Source: Marinobacter manganoxydans MnI7-9
Lineage (GTDB): Bacteria > Pseudomonadota > Gammaproteobacteria > Pseudomonadales > Oleiphilaceae
DNA: 64,000 nucleotides
Reading direction: 5' to 3'
Assembly: GCF_000235625.1 (NCBI RefSeq)
Contig: NZ_AGTR01000037.1
Location: forward strand, 1-64,000
Position 1 is the first letter of the stretch; each line of letters opens with the position of its first letter. Below are positions 34,647 to 43,801 of this stretch, one piece after another. The notes under the pieces are model-generated. The model saw nothing but the letters and a program-made list of their open reading frames with translations, did no database searches and had not been told where the DNA came from. The position numbers and the translations under genes are program-made.

Positions 34647-35840
34647 TCAGGCCGTCACTGGCCGCCGCTGGGGCAACAAAACCGACAGCAACGCGGCCAT
34701 GGCCACCAGACCCGACGATATCCACAAGCAGGCCTCCAGCCCCCAGGCCTGGTAGACCCAGCCGGACAGAATCGTTCCCAGCAACCGGCCGGCGGCATTG
34801 GACATGTAATAGAAGCCCACATCCAGGGACACCCCATCACCGCGGGCATAGCTAACGATGAGATAGCTGTGCAGCGACGAGTTGACGGCAAACAGCACGC
34901 CAAACAACAGCAGGCCACCAACAATCACGAACTGGGGTGACCAACCCGCTGCCAGGCCGATGGCAATCGCTGCCGGAATCAGCGCCAGTGCTGCCGCCCA
35001 GAGCACAGCAGGCTGCTTGCCTTCCATGTTGCCGGTGATGCGCGGGGCAATGGTCTGAATAAAGCCGTAGCCGATAATCCAGCTGGCCATAAAGCCGCCC
35101 ACTTTCCAGAAGTCCCAGCCAAAGACCGTGTGCAGGTAAACGGGCAAAGCAACCACAAACCAGACATCCCGCGCGCCGAACAGAAACATCCGGGCCGCCG
35201 ACAAGACATTGATGGCCCGGCTTTTGGAGAGGATCTCGCTGAACTTCGGTTTGGCCTTGCTCTTGCCCAGATCCTGTCCCAGCAAGAACAGGCTGGCCAG
35301 CCAGACCAGTCCCAAAGCCACCGCCATGATAATCACGGCACCCTTGAAGCCGGCCGCCATCAGCAGGACCCCACCGAGGAAAAAGCCCACACCTTTGAGG
35401 GTATTCTTGGAGCCCGTCAGAATGGCCACCCACTTGTACAGGGTGCCCTGCTGCTCATCCGGCACCAGCAACTTGATGCCGCTCTTGGCGGACATCTTGT
35501 TCAGATCCTTGGCAATGCCGGACAATGCTTGCGCCGCCATCACCCAGGGCACCGTGAGCATCGCCGCCGGCACCGCCAGCATGCCCAGCGCCACAATCTG
35601 CAGGAACAGCCCGATGTTCATGGTGCGGTTCAGCCCCATTCGGGCGCCCAGGTAACCGCCCACCAGATTGGTCACCACCCCGAAGAATTCGTAGAAGATG
35701 AACAGCAGGGCGATTTCCAGGGGCGAGTAGCCCAACTGGTGGAAATGCAGTACCACCAGCATCCGCAGGGCGCCATCGGTCAGAGTGAAGGCCCAGTAGT
35801 TGCCGGTGATCACCAGGTACTGTCGGATGGCAGCCGTCAT
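34647..35840 (-). CDS. arsJ: Organoarsenical efflux MFS permease ArsJ
   Basis: Twelve-helix transporter (397 aa) matching ArsJ, the exporter of 1-arseno-3-phosphoglycerate. It starts MTAAIRQYLVITGNYWAFTLTDGALRMLVVL. A conserved cytoplasmic block is LNKMSAKSGIKLLVPDEQQGTLYKWVAILTGSKNTLKG, listed here by key residues K-S-G-I-K and T-G-S-K-N. The ATG at 35840 lies one base after the GAPDH stop (TGATATG), so translation is coupled. ArsJ without a paired GAPDH is not expected, and here the pair is intact. Confidence 0.92.
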   Translation of the reverse strand: MTAAIRQYLVITGNYWAFTLTDGALRMLVVLHFHQLGYSPLEIALLFIFYEFFGVVTNLVGGYLGARMGLNRTMNIGLFLQIVALGMLAVPAAMLTVPWVMAAQALSGIAKDLNKMSAKSGIKLLVPDEQQGTLYKWVAILTGSKNTLKGVGFFLGGVLLMAAGFKGAVIIMAVALGLVWLASLFLLGQDLGKSKAKPKFSEILSKSRAINVLSAARMFLFGARDVWFVVALPVYLHTVFGWDFWKVGGFMASWIIGYGFIQTIAPRITGNMEGKQPAVLWAAALALIPAAIAIGLAAGWSPQFVIVGGLLLFGVLFAVNSSLHSYLIVSYARGDGVSLDVGFYYMSNAAGRLLGTILSGWVYQAWGLEACLWISSGLVAMAALLSVLLPQRRPVTA

Positions 35841-35841
35841 A

Positions 35842-36846
35842 TCAGGCAGCACCCACCCTGCGCGCCAGTTCCGCGGTGCGGTTGGCGTAGCCCCATTCGT
35901 TGTCGTACCAGGCGTAGATTTTCACCTGGGTGCCGTTGACCACCATGGTGGACAGGGCATCGACGATGGAGGAACGCGGGTCGGTCTTGTAGTCAATGGA
36001 TACCAGTGGGCGCTCTTCGTAGCCCAGAATACCGTTCAGTTCACCCTCGGCAGCCTCTTTCAACAGCTGGTTTACGGTGTCCCTGTCGGTAGCCGATTCC
36101 ACTTCAAACACGCAATCGGTCAGCGACGCGTTGGTGAGCGGCACGCGCACGGCGTGGCCATCCAGGCGCCCTTTCAGTTCCGGGAATATTTCGATAATCG
36201 CCGTTGCTGAACCGGTGCTGGTGGGGATCAGTGAACTGCCGCAGGCTCTCGCCCGGCGCAGATCCTTGTGGGGCGCATCGATAATGGTCTGGGTGTTGGT
36301 CAGGCTGTGAATGGTGGTGATGGAGCCGTGCTTGATGCCCAGCTTCTCATGAATCACCTTCACCACCGGTGCCAGACAGTTGGTGGTGCAGGAGGCGGCG
36401 GTCACAATGCGGTCGTTGGCCGGGTCGAAAATATCATCGTTCACACCAACCACAATGTTCTTGGCGCCCGCCTCCTTCACCGGTGCCGTGACCACGACCC
36501 GTTTCACGCCCTGGTCCAGGTACGCCTGCAAAGCACTGACCTTCTTGTTCACGCCACTGGCCTCGATCACCAGATCGCAGCCGGACCAGTCGGTTTCACC
36601 GATGCTCCGGTTGTGAGTCACGCGAATGCGCTGGCCCTCGATGACGATATCCGTTCCGTCGGCAGTGGCTTCCCGACTCCAGCGACCATGGATGCTGTCA
36701 AAGTTGAGCAGGTGAGCCAAAGTACCGGTATCGGCGCCCGGATCGTTGATGGCCACAAACTCCATATCTGGCCAGCCCCAGGCGGCCCGCAAGGCCAGAC
36801 GACCGATTCGGCCAAATCCATTAATGCCTACTTTGATCTTGCTCAT
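35842..36846 (-). CDS. ArsJ-associated glyceraldehyde-3-phosphate dehydrogenase
   Basis: Phosphorylating GAPDH (334 aa) in the ars operon. It forms 1-arseno-3-phosphoglycerate from glyceraldehyde-3-phosphate and arsenate for ArsJ to expel. The NAD fold is [18 protein letters not shown], the catalytic Cys is in [12 protein letters not shown], and the His partner follows in [18 protein letters not shown] precedes the ATG. Its position between arsJ and the arsC-arsR fusion, and not in a glycolytic cluster, supports the arsenate role. Confidence 0.92.
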   Translation of the reverse strand: MSKIKVGINGFGRIGRLALRAAWGWPDMEFVAINDPGADTGTLAHLLNFDSIHGRWSREATADGTDIVIEGQRIRVTHNRSIGETDWSGCDLVIEASGVNKKVSALQAYLDQGVKRVVVTAPVKEAGAKNIVVGVNDDIFDPANDRIVTAASCTTNCLAPVVKVIHEKLGIKHGSITTIHSLTNTQTIIDAPHKDLRRARACGSSLIPTSTGSATAIIEIFPELKGRLDGHAVRVPLTNASLTDCVFEVESATDRDTVNQLLKEAAEGELNGILGYEERPLVSIDYKTDPRSSIVDALSTMVVNGTQVKIYAWYDNEWGYANRTAELARRVGAA

Positions 36847-36892
36847 GTTGTGCTCCTGATAAACCTGTTCCGTACATTAGACCCTGCGGACA

Positions 36893-37657
36893 TTACAGAC
36901 ATTGGACAGATGGGCGGTCTGCCATGGCCTGCAATCGCGCAAGCGGGTTCTCTATCAATCGGCCGTTATGGCTGGCGGTTTCATCCAGCACCCGGGCCAG
37001 CCACTGCGGAATGCCCGGGTTCAGGGAATAGTAGATCCACTGGCCCCGACGCTCCGTGGCCAGCAGGCCGGCATCCCGCAACGTGGCCAGATGCCGGCTG
37101 ACTTTCGGCTGGGGCGCTTCAAAGGCTTCGGTAAGCTCGCAGACACAGAGTTGCCCCTGGCTGCGGATCATTAACAGCGCCGCAAGGCGGAAATCGTCGG
37201 CCAGCGCCTTGAACACCGTGACCGGGTCATAGCTGGCGGGTTTCGCTCCAGTTTCTTTCTGATGAATGAGTGCGAACAGGGCGACTCGCTCTTTGATCTC
37301 CTTAAGCCTGAGGGCGAAAGTGGAATGGCGGTTTGCTGGTACCGGATCGGCAAAATCCCAGGCAATCTGCTGGGCCGGCTGGCAGACCGCACCGCACTCG
37401 CTGGAAGCTTTCTCGCAGAGGGTAATCACGTAATCCCAATACTGTTCCTGCAAATCTGCCAACCGCTTGCTAGAAAGCCCTTCCGTCGATACGCCGGCTT
37501 CCTCAAGAACCTGCAATGCCATCGGGTGGGGCTCGGTTGGCTCGGTACCGGCGCTGGCCACTTCAAACCGGTCCCCGGCTATGTCCCGCAGCAAGGCTTC
37601 TGCCATAAGAGAACGGGCACTGTTGGCGGTACAGACAAACAAAACGCGGCGCTTCAT
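36893..37657 (-). CDS. ArsC-ArsR fusion: arsenate reductase joined to arsenic repressor
   Basis: Two domains in one 254-residue chain. Residues 1-140 are a low-molecular-weight-phosphatase-type arsenate reductase with the P-loop VCTANSARS and the Cys pair in LCEKASSECGAVC. Residues 145-254 are an ArsR/SmtB winged helix with QLCVCELTEAFEAPQPKVSRHL, where the CVC pair probably binds As(III), plus a C-terminal Cys. A reductase fused to its own regulator may couple substrate and sensing. GGGGAAG precedes the ATG. Divergent from acr3. Confidence 0.9.
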   Translation of the reverse strand: MKRRVLFVCTANSARSLMAEALLRDIAGDRFEVASAGTEPTEPHPMALQVLEEAGVSTEGLSSKRLADLQEQYWDYVITLCEKASSECGAVCQPAQQIAWDFADPVPANRHSTFALRLKEIKERVALFALIHQKETGAKPASYDPVTVFKALADDFRLAALLMIRSQGQLCVCELTEAFEAPQPKVSRHLATLRDAGLLATERRGQWIYYSLNPGIPQWLARVLDETASHNGRLIENPLARLQAMADRPSVQCL

Positions 37658-37671
37658 ATCTGCTTCCCCAT

Positions 37672-37708
37672 ATATTCGGCTTTATGGATATCCAATTTTG
37701 TGCATAAT
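37672..37708. promoter_or_regulatory. Divergent ars promoter and possible ArsR operator
   Basis: For acr3, TTTATG (37681-37686) and CATAAT (37703-37708) are spaced 16 bp. AT-rich inverted sequence spans 37672-37691 (ATAT...ATAT) and includes the palindrome GGATATCC at 37686-37693. It sits midway between the divergent arsC-arsR and acr3 genes, where autoregulation by the fused ArsR domain is expected. The operator assignment is tentative. Confidence 0.45.
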
Positions 37709-37748
37709 AGATTCAGTCTCCCTACGAGTAAAGGAATCATCAAATACG

Positions 37749-38819
37749 ATGAGCACCAACACAGAAATAACCCGGGCTGAAGACGCCGACGGCGGCATGG
37801 ATTTGTTCGGCAAGTTCCTGTCGGTATGGGTAGCCCTGGCCATCATCGCCGGCGTGGCGCTCGGTCAGCTCGCACCAGTGGTACCCGAGACCCTGTCCCG
37901 TTTCGAATACGCGCAGGTCTCCATCCCCATCGCCATTCTGATCTGGGCGATGATTTTCCCGATGATGGCGCAGATTGATTTCAGTGCGGTGGTCGGTGTA
38001 CGGAAAGAACCGAAAGGCCTGGCGATCACTACCATCGTCAACTGGCTGATCAAGCCCTTCACCATGTTTGCCATTGCCTGGTTCTTTCTGATGGTGGTGT
38101 TCGAGCCATGGATCGCGCCGGGACTGGCCAGCGAGTACCTGGCCGGGGCGATCCTGTTGGGTGCGGCGCCCTGCACCGCCATGGTGTTCGTGTGGAGCTT
38201 CCTGACCAAAGGCGATGCCGCCTACACTCTGGTGCAGGTATCGCTTAACGACATCATCATGCTGTTTGCCTTCGCGCCTATTGTTGTTTTCCTGCTGGGC
38301 ATTTCCGACATCCAGGTGCCCTGGGATACCGTGCTGCTGTCCGTCGTCCTGTACATCGTGATTCCGCTAACAGCCGGCTACCTGACCCGTCGCGCCCTGA
38401 TTTCGCGCCACGGTCAGCAGTGGTACGACGATGTCTTTATGAAGCGGCTCAGCCCGGTCACCCCGGCAGCGCTGATTGTCACTCTGGTACTGCTGTTCGC
38501 CTTCCAGGGCGAGGTAATCCTGAACAACCCCCTGCACATCGTGCTGATTGCCGTGCCGCTGATTGTTCAGACCTTCCTGATTTTCTTCCTGGCCTACGGC
38601 TGGGCGAGGCTGTGGAAAGTACGCCACTGTATCGCAGCGCCTGGCGCCATGATCGGTGCCAGCAACTTCTTCGAACTGGCCGTGGCCGCAGCCATCGCAC
38701 TGTTCGGCCTGCAATCCGGCGCAGCGCTGGCGACCGTGGTCGGGGTACTGGTGGAGGTACCTCTGATGCTGGTTCTTGTTCGCATCGCCAACAAGACCCG
38801 GGATCGGTTCCCGGCATAA
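37749..38819 (+). CDS. acr3: Arsenite efflux permease Acr3
   Basis: Ten-helix arsenite exporter of the Acr3/BASS type (356 aa). It starts MSTNTEITRAEDADGGMDLF. The Acr3 signature ILLGAAPCTAMVFVWSFLTKGDA carries the essential Cys, and GASNFFELAVAAAIALFG is the conserved helix-9 region. It pumps As(III) made by the ArsC domain. Divergent from the rest of the ars module, with a 91-bp shared promoter region. Confidence 0.94.
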   Translation: MSTNTEITRAEDADGGMDLFGKFLSVWVALAIIAGVALGQLAPVVPETLSRFEYAQVSIPIAILIWAMIFPMMAQIDFSAVVGVRKEPKGLAITTIVNWLIKPFTMFAIAWFFLMVVFEPWIAPGLASEYLAGAILLGAAPCTAMVFVWSFLTKGDAAYTLVQVSLNDIIMLFAFAPIVVFLLGISDIQVPWDTVLLSVVLYIVIPLTAGYLTRRALISRHGQQWYDDVFMKRLSPVTPAALIVTLVLLFAFQGEVILNNPLHIVLIAVPLIVQTFLIFFLAYGWARLWKVRHCIAAPGAMIGASNFFELAVAAAIALFGLQSGAALATVVGVLVEVPLMLVLVRIANKTRDRFPA

Positions 38820-38948
38820 ATCGCGGCGGCCAGCGTCGGGCTTTTGGTCACGGCGCCGGCCTCACTCGCATTACCTGTTCAGCTCACCGTCACCCTGCTA
38901 ATATCGCGGCCACATTTCTGACGTACTGAATCTGACGGAATCCACGCA

Positions 38949-39746
38949 ATGGACGTTTTCCAGGCCCTTTTCCTTGGCCTTCTCCAGGGACTGACCGAAT
39001 TCCTACCCATCTCCAGCTCCGCCCACCTGATCCTCACCCCGGCGCTGTTCGGCTGGACCGATCAAGGCGTAGGCTTCGACCTGTCGGTGCACGTCGGGAC
39101 CTTGCTGGCGGTTGTGCTCTATTTCCGGAGGGATGTTTTTGGTATTGCCCGGGACGGACTGATTTCCGTCAGCCGCCGCAAAATCGTTGGCCAGGGCGCC
39201 CTTGCCTGGTACCTCGTCATCGGCACCATCCCTGCGGGCCTGGCCGGCCTGGCGTTGCTGGATATGATCGACAACGAACTGCGGGCGGTGGAAGTCATCT
39301 TCTTCACCACCCTGTTCTTCGGCCTGCTCCTCGGCCTTGCAGACTGGTTGCCCAAACGTCAGCGCACCCTCGACAAACTGAACTGGAAAGACGCCGTCCT
39401 GGTTGGCATCGCCCAGGCCATGGCCCTCGTCCCCGGCACCTCCCGTTCCGGCGTAACCATCACCGCCGGCCTGTTCCTGGGCATGACCCGCGAAACCGCC
39501 TCCAGGTTCTCATTCCTGTTGGCAATCCCCATCATCGTGCTGGCATCAGCCGTGAAACTGCTGGAAGTGGCAACTTCGGATGTGATCGTCGACTGGAGTG
39601 GTTTTCTGATTGGCGGGGTGACTTCATTCCTGATGGCCATTACCGCAATCCACTTCTTCCTTAAGTGGCTCAACAAGGTAGGCATGTGGCCGTACGTTAT
39701 CTATCGGATTGTTCTGGCGGGTGTGATTTACGCAGTTCTGATGTAG
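38949..39746 (+). CDS. uppP: Undecaprenyl-diphosphatase UppP (BacA)
   Basis: Inner-membrane phosphatase (265 aa) that recycles undecaprenyl carrier lipid for peptidoglycan synthesis. It has the motif LLQGLTEFLPISSSAHLIL at the N-terminus and ALVPGTSRSGVTITAGLFLG at about residue 160, which hold the active-site Glu, Ser and Arg. The length is normal. It ends at a hairpin shared with the convergent uvrD gene. Confidence 0.95.
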   Translation: MDVFQALFLGLLQGLTEFLPISSSAHLILTPALFGWTDQGVGFDLSVHVGTLLAVVLYFRRDVFGIARDGLISVSRRKIVGQGALAWYLVIGTIPAGLAGLALLDMIDNELRAVEVIFFTTLFFGLLLGLADWLPKRQRTLDKLNWKDAVLVGIAQAMALVPGTSRSGVTITAGLFLGMTRETASRFSFLLAIPIIVLASAVKLLEVATSDVIVDWSGFLIGGVTSFLMAITAIHFFLKWLNKVGMWPYVIYRIVLAGVIYAVLM

Positions 39747-39769
39747 GCCTGCTTACAATTAGCAGGCCT
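39745..39769. terminator. Hairpin between convergent uppP and uvrD
   Basis: AGGCCTGCT (39745-39753) and AGCAGGCCT (39761-39769) form a perfect 9-bp stem. It includes the uppP stop and spans the uvrD stop codon. There is no long T-tract. It is probably a bidirectional terminator. Confidence 0.55.
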
Positions 39770-41924
39770 CGAGAGGCGCATAAGCCAGAACAAGCCACTT
39801 GGCGCCCTCATCAAAGTTCACCTGCACCCGAGTATGGTGCCCGGTGCCCTCCGAATTCATCACGATGCCCTCGCCAAACTTGGGATGGCGCACCCGCTGA
39901 CCCAGGCTGAAACCGGATTGCTGGGCCGAATCCTGGCTGAACATGCTCTCATTCGGACGCGCCACCATAGCGGGGCGGGTCACTGTGTTGCGCAGCCGCA
40001 CTTCCTGCAGACAGTCGCCCGGAATCTCCCGCACAAACCGGGACAACGCATTAAACTTCTCCTGACCGTACAAACGCCGGGATTCGGCGTAAGTGAGCAC
40101 CAGCTTCTTCATGGCCCGGGTTATGCCCACGTAGGCCAGTCGGCGCTCTTCTTCCATACGGCCTGGCTCTTCCAGAGACATGCCATGGGGGAACAGACCC
40201 TCTTCCACGCCGGCCAGGAACACGAGTGGGAATTCCAGGCCCTTGGCGGAGTGCAATGTCATCAACTGAACACTATCTTCATGGTCTTCGGCCTGAGATT
40301 CACCGGCATCCAGAGCCGCCTGGGCAATGAATTCCGACAGCGCGTCCACGCCATCCTCCACTTCGTAATCAGACAGGGCATTCACCAGTTCCTCCAGGTT
40401 TTCCACCCGAGCCTGGCCTTTCTCGCCTTTCTCGCTGGCGTGATAGTCCTTCAGTCCGCTGTTTTCGATGGTCTGCTTCATCAGGCCATGCAAAGACGCA
40501 TCGCCGACCATTTCGGAGAGACCTTCGATAATGGCAATGAAAGACTGCAGCCCGGTTTTGGCCCGGCCTTTCACCTGTCCGGCGTCCAGCAGCCGCTCGG
40601 CGGATTCCCACAGGGAGATGCTTTGCTCGGTGGCGTATTCCCGAAGTTCAGCGAGACTTTTTGCGCCTATGCCACGGGGCGGCACGTTCACCACTCGCTC
40701 AAATGCTGCATCGTCGCGGCGATACTGGACCAGCCTCAGGTACGCCAGGGCGTTTCGGATTTCCTGGCGGTCATAGAAACGCAGACCTCCATAGACCCGA
40801 TATGGGATCCCCTGGCGCATCAGCGATTCTTCCAGCACCCGGGACTGGGCGTTGGAGCGATAGAGAATCGCGGATTCACTGCGCAGATTGCCGTCCTGCA
40901 CCCAGGCAGAGATGCTGTCGGCAATGTAGTTGGCTTCGTCCTGCTCGTTGAACGCCGCGTACAGGCTGATCGGTTCGCCTTCCGGACCGTCGGTCCAGAG
41001 CTCCTTGCCCAGCCGGCCCTGGTTGTTGGCGATCACCGCGTTGGCCGCCTTCAGGATCATCTGGGTGGAGCGGTAATTCTGCTCCAGACGCACCAACCGG
41101 GCATTGGGGAAATCCCGCTGGTACTGCTGGATGTTTTCGACCTTGGCGCCCCGCCAGCCGTAGATAGACTGATCGTCGTCCCCCACCACCGTCATTGGCA
41201 CGCGATTGCTGGCCAGCACCTGCAGCCAGGCGTATTGAATGGTGTTGGTGTCCTGAAACTCGTCCACCAGGATATGCTGGAACCGGCTCTGGTAATGGGC
41301 CAGCAGCTCCGGGCGATGCAGCCACAGTTCATGGGATCGCAGCAACAACTCGCCAAAATCCACCAGACCACCCTGCTGGCAGAGTTTTTCGTACTGACGA
41401 TAGATCTTCAGCATGATCGACAGGAAATGGTCGCCCGGATTCTCCTGGATATGATCCGCCCGCAGCCCTTCGTCCTTCTGGCTACTGATAAACCACTGGG
41501 CCTGCTTCGGCGGCCACTTGCTCTCATCAATCTGGTTTTCCCGCATCACCCGCTTGATCAGCCGCAGCTGGTCGTCGCTGTCCAGAACCTGGAAGTTCTC
41601 CGGCAAGCCGGCGTCTTTCCAGTGCGAGCGCAGCAGACGGTGCGCGATGCCATGAAAGGTGCCGAACCAGAGGCCGCGAGCCGGAATGTCCATCATCTGC
41701 TCAATGCGATAACGCATCTCCTTGGCGGCCTTGTTGGTAAACGTAACCGCCAGGATGCCAGTGGGCGGCACCCGATCCACGGTCATCAACCAGGCGATCC
41801 GGTGCACCAGAACACGGGTTTTACCACTTCCTGCACCTGCCAGAACCAAAAGGTGATCGTTCTGAGCGGTAACAGCTTCACGCTGGGCATCGTTCAACGG
41901 ATCGATGATGTGGGAGACGTCCAT
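39759..41924 (-). CDS. uvrD: DNA helicase II UvrD
   Basis: 3'-5' superfamily 1 helicase (721 aa; E. coli UvrD 720) for nucleotide-excision and mismatch repair. Seen: LNDAQREAVTAQNDHLLVLAGAGSGKT (Q motif and Walker A, about residue 30), LVDEFQDTN (motif II), VVGDDDQSIYGWRGA (motif III), QNYRST (motif IV), LMTLHSAKGLEFP (motif V), and EERRLAYVGITRA (motif VI). The UvrD-type C-terminal tail VRHPKFGEGIV is present. The gene lies downstream of copy C of the cruciform repeat. Confidence 0.95.
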   Translation of the reverse strand: MDVSHIIDPLNDAQREAVTAQNDHLLVLAGAGSGKTRVLVHRIAWLMTVDRVPPTGILAVTFTNKAAKEMRYRIEQMMDIPARGLWFGTFHGIAHRLLRSHWKDAGLPENFQVLDSDDQLRLIKRVMRENQIDESKWPPKQAQWFISSQKDEGLRADHIQENPGDHFLSIMLKIYRQYEKLCQQGGLVDFGELLLRSHELWLHRPELLAHYQSRFQHILVDEFQDTNTIQYAWLQVLASNRVPMTVVGDDDQSIYGWRGAKVENIQQYQRDFPNARLVRLEQNYRSTQMILKAANAVIANNQGRLGKELWTDGPEGEPISLYAAFNEQDEANYIADSISAWVQDGNLRSESAILYRSNAQSRVLEESLMRQGIPYRVYGGLRFYDRQEIRNALAYLRLVQYRRDDAAFERVVNVPPRGIGAKSLAELREYATEQSISLWESAERLLDAGQVKGRAKTGLQSFIAIIEGLSEMVGDASLHGLMKQTIENSGLKDYHASEKGEKGQARVENLEELVNALSDYEVEDGVDALSEFIAQAALDAGESQAEDHEDSVQLMTLHSAKGLEFPLVFLAGVEEGLFPHGMSLEEPGRMEEERRLAYVGITRAMKKLVLTYAESRRLYGQEKFNALSRFVREIPGDCLQEVRLRNTVTRPAMVARPNESMFSQDSAQQSGFSLGQRVRHPKFGEGIVMNSEGTGHHTRVQVNFDEGAKWLVLAYAPLEAC

Positions 41925-42026
41925 AAAGAATCGGTTCGCTACTGGTTAAATAAACAGGTCTGAGAGTATAACAGGAGAAATGCGGGATTTCTTTTGGGCT
42001 TGGGTTAGCCCTTTTCTTGAGGGGAA

Positions 42027-42138
42027 AAGCACGAGGGCGGGGCTCTGTTCAGGACACGCTACGAGCACATCCATGTGCGCTTGGCTGTGGCCATCCCTGG
42101 CCACAGACAGTCCTGAACAGAGCCCCGCCCCCGCGCTT
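42027..42138 (+). repeat. Cruciform repeat element, copy C (112 bp)
   Basis: Arms 42027-42055 and 42110-42138 are 29-bp inverted copies with two transitions. The core 42056-42109 is 54 nt with hairpins GCACA-TCCA-TGTGC and CTGTGGCCA-TCCC-TGGCCACAG. It lies 26 nt past the gabD stop and about 100 bp before the uvrD start, both on the minus strand. The stem bases differ from copies A and B but the pairing is kept. Confidence 0.85.
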
Positions 42139-42164
42139 ATCTCGCTTTGGAGATGGCTTCTCTG

Positions 42165-43616
42165 TTAAAAACCCCTTGGTACAGTCTGCGCTTCAACAAA
42201 CTCGAACAGACCTTCCAGGCCGCCTTCACGACCAATACCAGAGGCTTTCATGCCACCAAACGGCGCTTCCGGTGTCGGGCCGGTGCCGGTGTTCCAGCCG
42301 CAGTGGCCGAAACGAAGGCCAGCAGCCACGCGCTGGGCGCGTTCGGCATCGTTGGTGAACACGTAGGAGGCGAGACCGAACTCGGTGTCGTTACCGGCTT
42401 CGATGACTTCCTCTTCCGTGCGGAACAGGGCCATGGGCACCAGCGGGCCGAAGGTTTCTTCCTGGTAGCAGTACATATCCCGGTTTACGCCGTGCACGAC
42501 GGTCGGCGGGAAGAACAGGTCGTTACCCAGATCTTCCGGTTTCTTGCCGGCAACCAGGGTAGCGCCTTTTTCGAGGGCATCCTGTACGTGACGTTTGACC
42601 TTGTCGTAGCCGGCCTGGTTGATCAGGGGGCCAAGGTCCACGTCGCCGTTGATGCCGTCGCCGACGGTCATCTTGTTGACCCGCTCGGCCAGTTTTTCAC
42701 CGAAGGCATCGGCCACTTTCTCGTGCACAAAGATCCGGTTGGCACAGACACAGGTCTGGCCGCCACCCCGGAATTTGTTGGCTATGAGGTTATCTGCCGC
42801 GGCATCCAGGTCGGCGTCATCAAACACGATGAACGGCGCATTGCCGCCCAGCTCCAGGGCCAGTTTCTTGACCTGATCCGCCGTATCGACAATGAGCTTG
42901 CGGCCCACTTCGGTGGAACCGGTAAAGCTGAGCATGGGCACGTCGGGGCTCTCGCAGAGAACCTTGCCGATCACGCTGGCTTTACCCATCACCAGGTTCA
43001 CCATGCCGTCGGGTATGTCGGTGTGCTTATCCATCAGGCTGAACAGGGCGATCATGGTCAGCGGGGTTTCACTGGCCGGTTTGATCACCGAGGGGCAGCC
43101 TGCCGCCAGCGCAGCGGAGAGCTTCTTCGCGATCATGCCAATGGGGAAGTTCCAGGGCGTGATCAGGCCGGTGACACCAATGGGCCGGTAGTGAACCGTC
43201 CAGGTGCAGTCTTTCGGCTTTTCCGGAATGGTATGGGCATCCAGGGCCTGGATGTGCTTGGAGCAGTAATCGAAGAACCCGGCGGCGTAATCCACTTCAC
43301 CCTGGGCCTCCTGCAGCGGCTTGCCATGCTCCATGCACAGGATCCGACCGACTTCCTCCTTGTTGGCCTTGAGCGCATCCCGGATGTCTTCCAGCCACTT
43401 CCGGCGGGTCTCGATGCTGTAGGGACTGGTCAGTCGCAGTGCCGACTTGCCGGAGGCAACGGCGGCGTTCACTTCGTCTTCCGACATGGATGCGACCTGG
43501 GCGATCACCTTACCCGTTGCCGGGTTATAGACATCGAAGGTGTTGCCATGTTCATTGTCAGTCCAGCGACCACCGATATAGCCGGTCAGCTTTTCCAGCA
43601 GGGGTGACTCGATCAT
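42165..43616 (-). CDS. gabD: NAD(P)-dependent succinate-semialdehyde dehydrogenase
   Basis: Aldehyde dehydrogenase superfamily, 483 aa. The catalytic Cys is in GGGQTCVCANRIF (about residue 287) and the general base Glu in KKLALELGGNAP (about 253). FTGSTEVGRKLI binds the cofactor. The N-terminal TSPYSIETRRKWLEDIRDAL and PWNFPIGMIAKKLSAALAAGC blocks are typical of GabD, which oxidises succinate semialdehyde to succinate. The second Cys two residues after the nucleophile is also typical. Copy C of the repeat follows the stop. Confidence 0.88.
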   Translation of the reverse strand: MIESPLLEKLTGYIGGRWTDNEHGNTFDVYNPATGKVIAQVASMSEDEVNAAVASGKSALRLTSPYSIETRRKWLEDIRDALKANKEEVGRILCMEHGKPLQEAQGEVDYAAGFFDYCSKHIQALDAHTIPEKPKDCTWTVHYRPIGVTGLITPWNFPIGMIAKKLSAALAAGCPSVIKPASETPLTMIALFSLMDKHTDIPDGMVNLVMGKASVIGKVLCESPDVPMLSFTGSTEVGRKLIVDTADQVKKLALELGGNAPFIVFDDADLDAAADNLIANKFRGGGQTCVCANRIFVHEKVADAFGEKLAERVNKMTVGDGINGDVDLGPLINQAGYDKVKRHVQDALEKGATLVAGKKPEDLGNDLFFPPTVVHGVNRDMYCYQEETFGPLVPMALFRTEEEVIEAGNDTEFGLASYVFTNDAERAQRVAAGLRFGHCGWNTGTGPTPEAPFGGMKASGIGREGGLEGLFEFVEAQTVPRGF

Positions 43617-43801
43617 CTCGGCTCCTCTTCTGTGATTGGCTCCGCCCCGAGTGGGGCGCAGTAAAGGTAATCTGGTTGCGTCAGTGTTTTATGTCTTTCA
43701 TAGTGGATGTTGTATCCCAACCTGTAAAGTCAAGGGCAGGCTTTTGATCATCGCCTGAGTGTGCCTATACTCGGGGGATCAGCCACCCAGGAGACCGAAC
43801 A

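Noticed and set aside
39834-41963. A 709-codon frame antisense to uvrD
   Set aside because: Shadow of uvrD: no motif, unusual His/Gln-rich composition, and it covers the helicase motifs in reverse.
43640-43665. GCCCC-GAGT-GGGGC hairpin between gabD and the amidohydrolase gene
   Set aside because: It lies between divergent starts with no T-tract, so it is not a terminator. It could be an operator, but nothing supports one.
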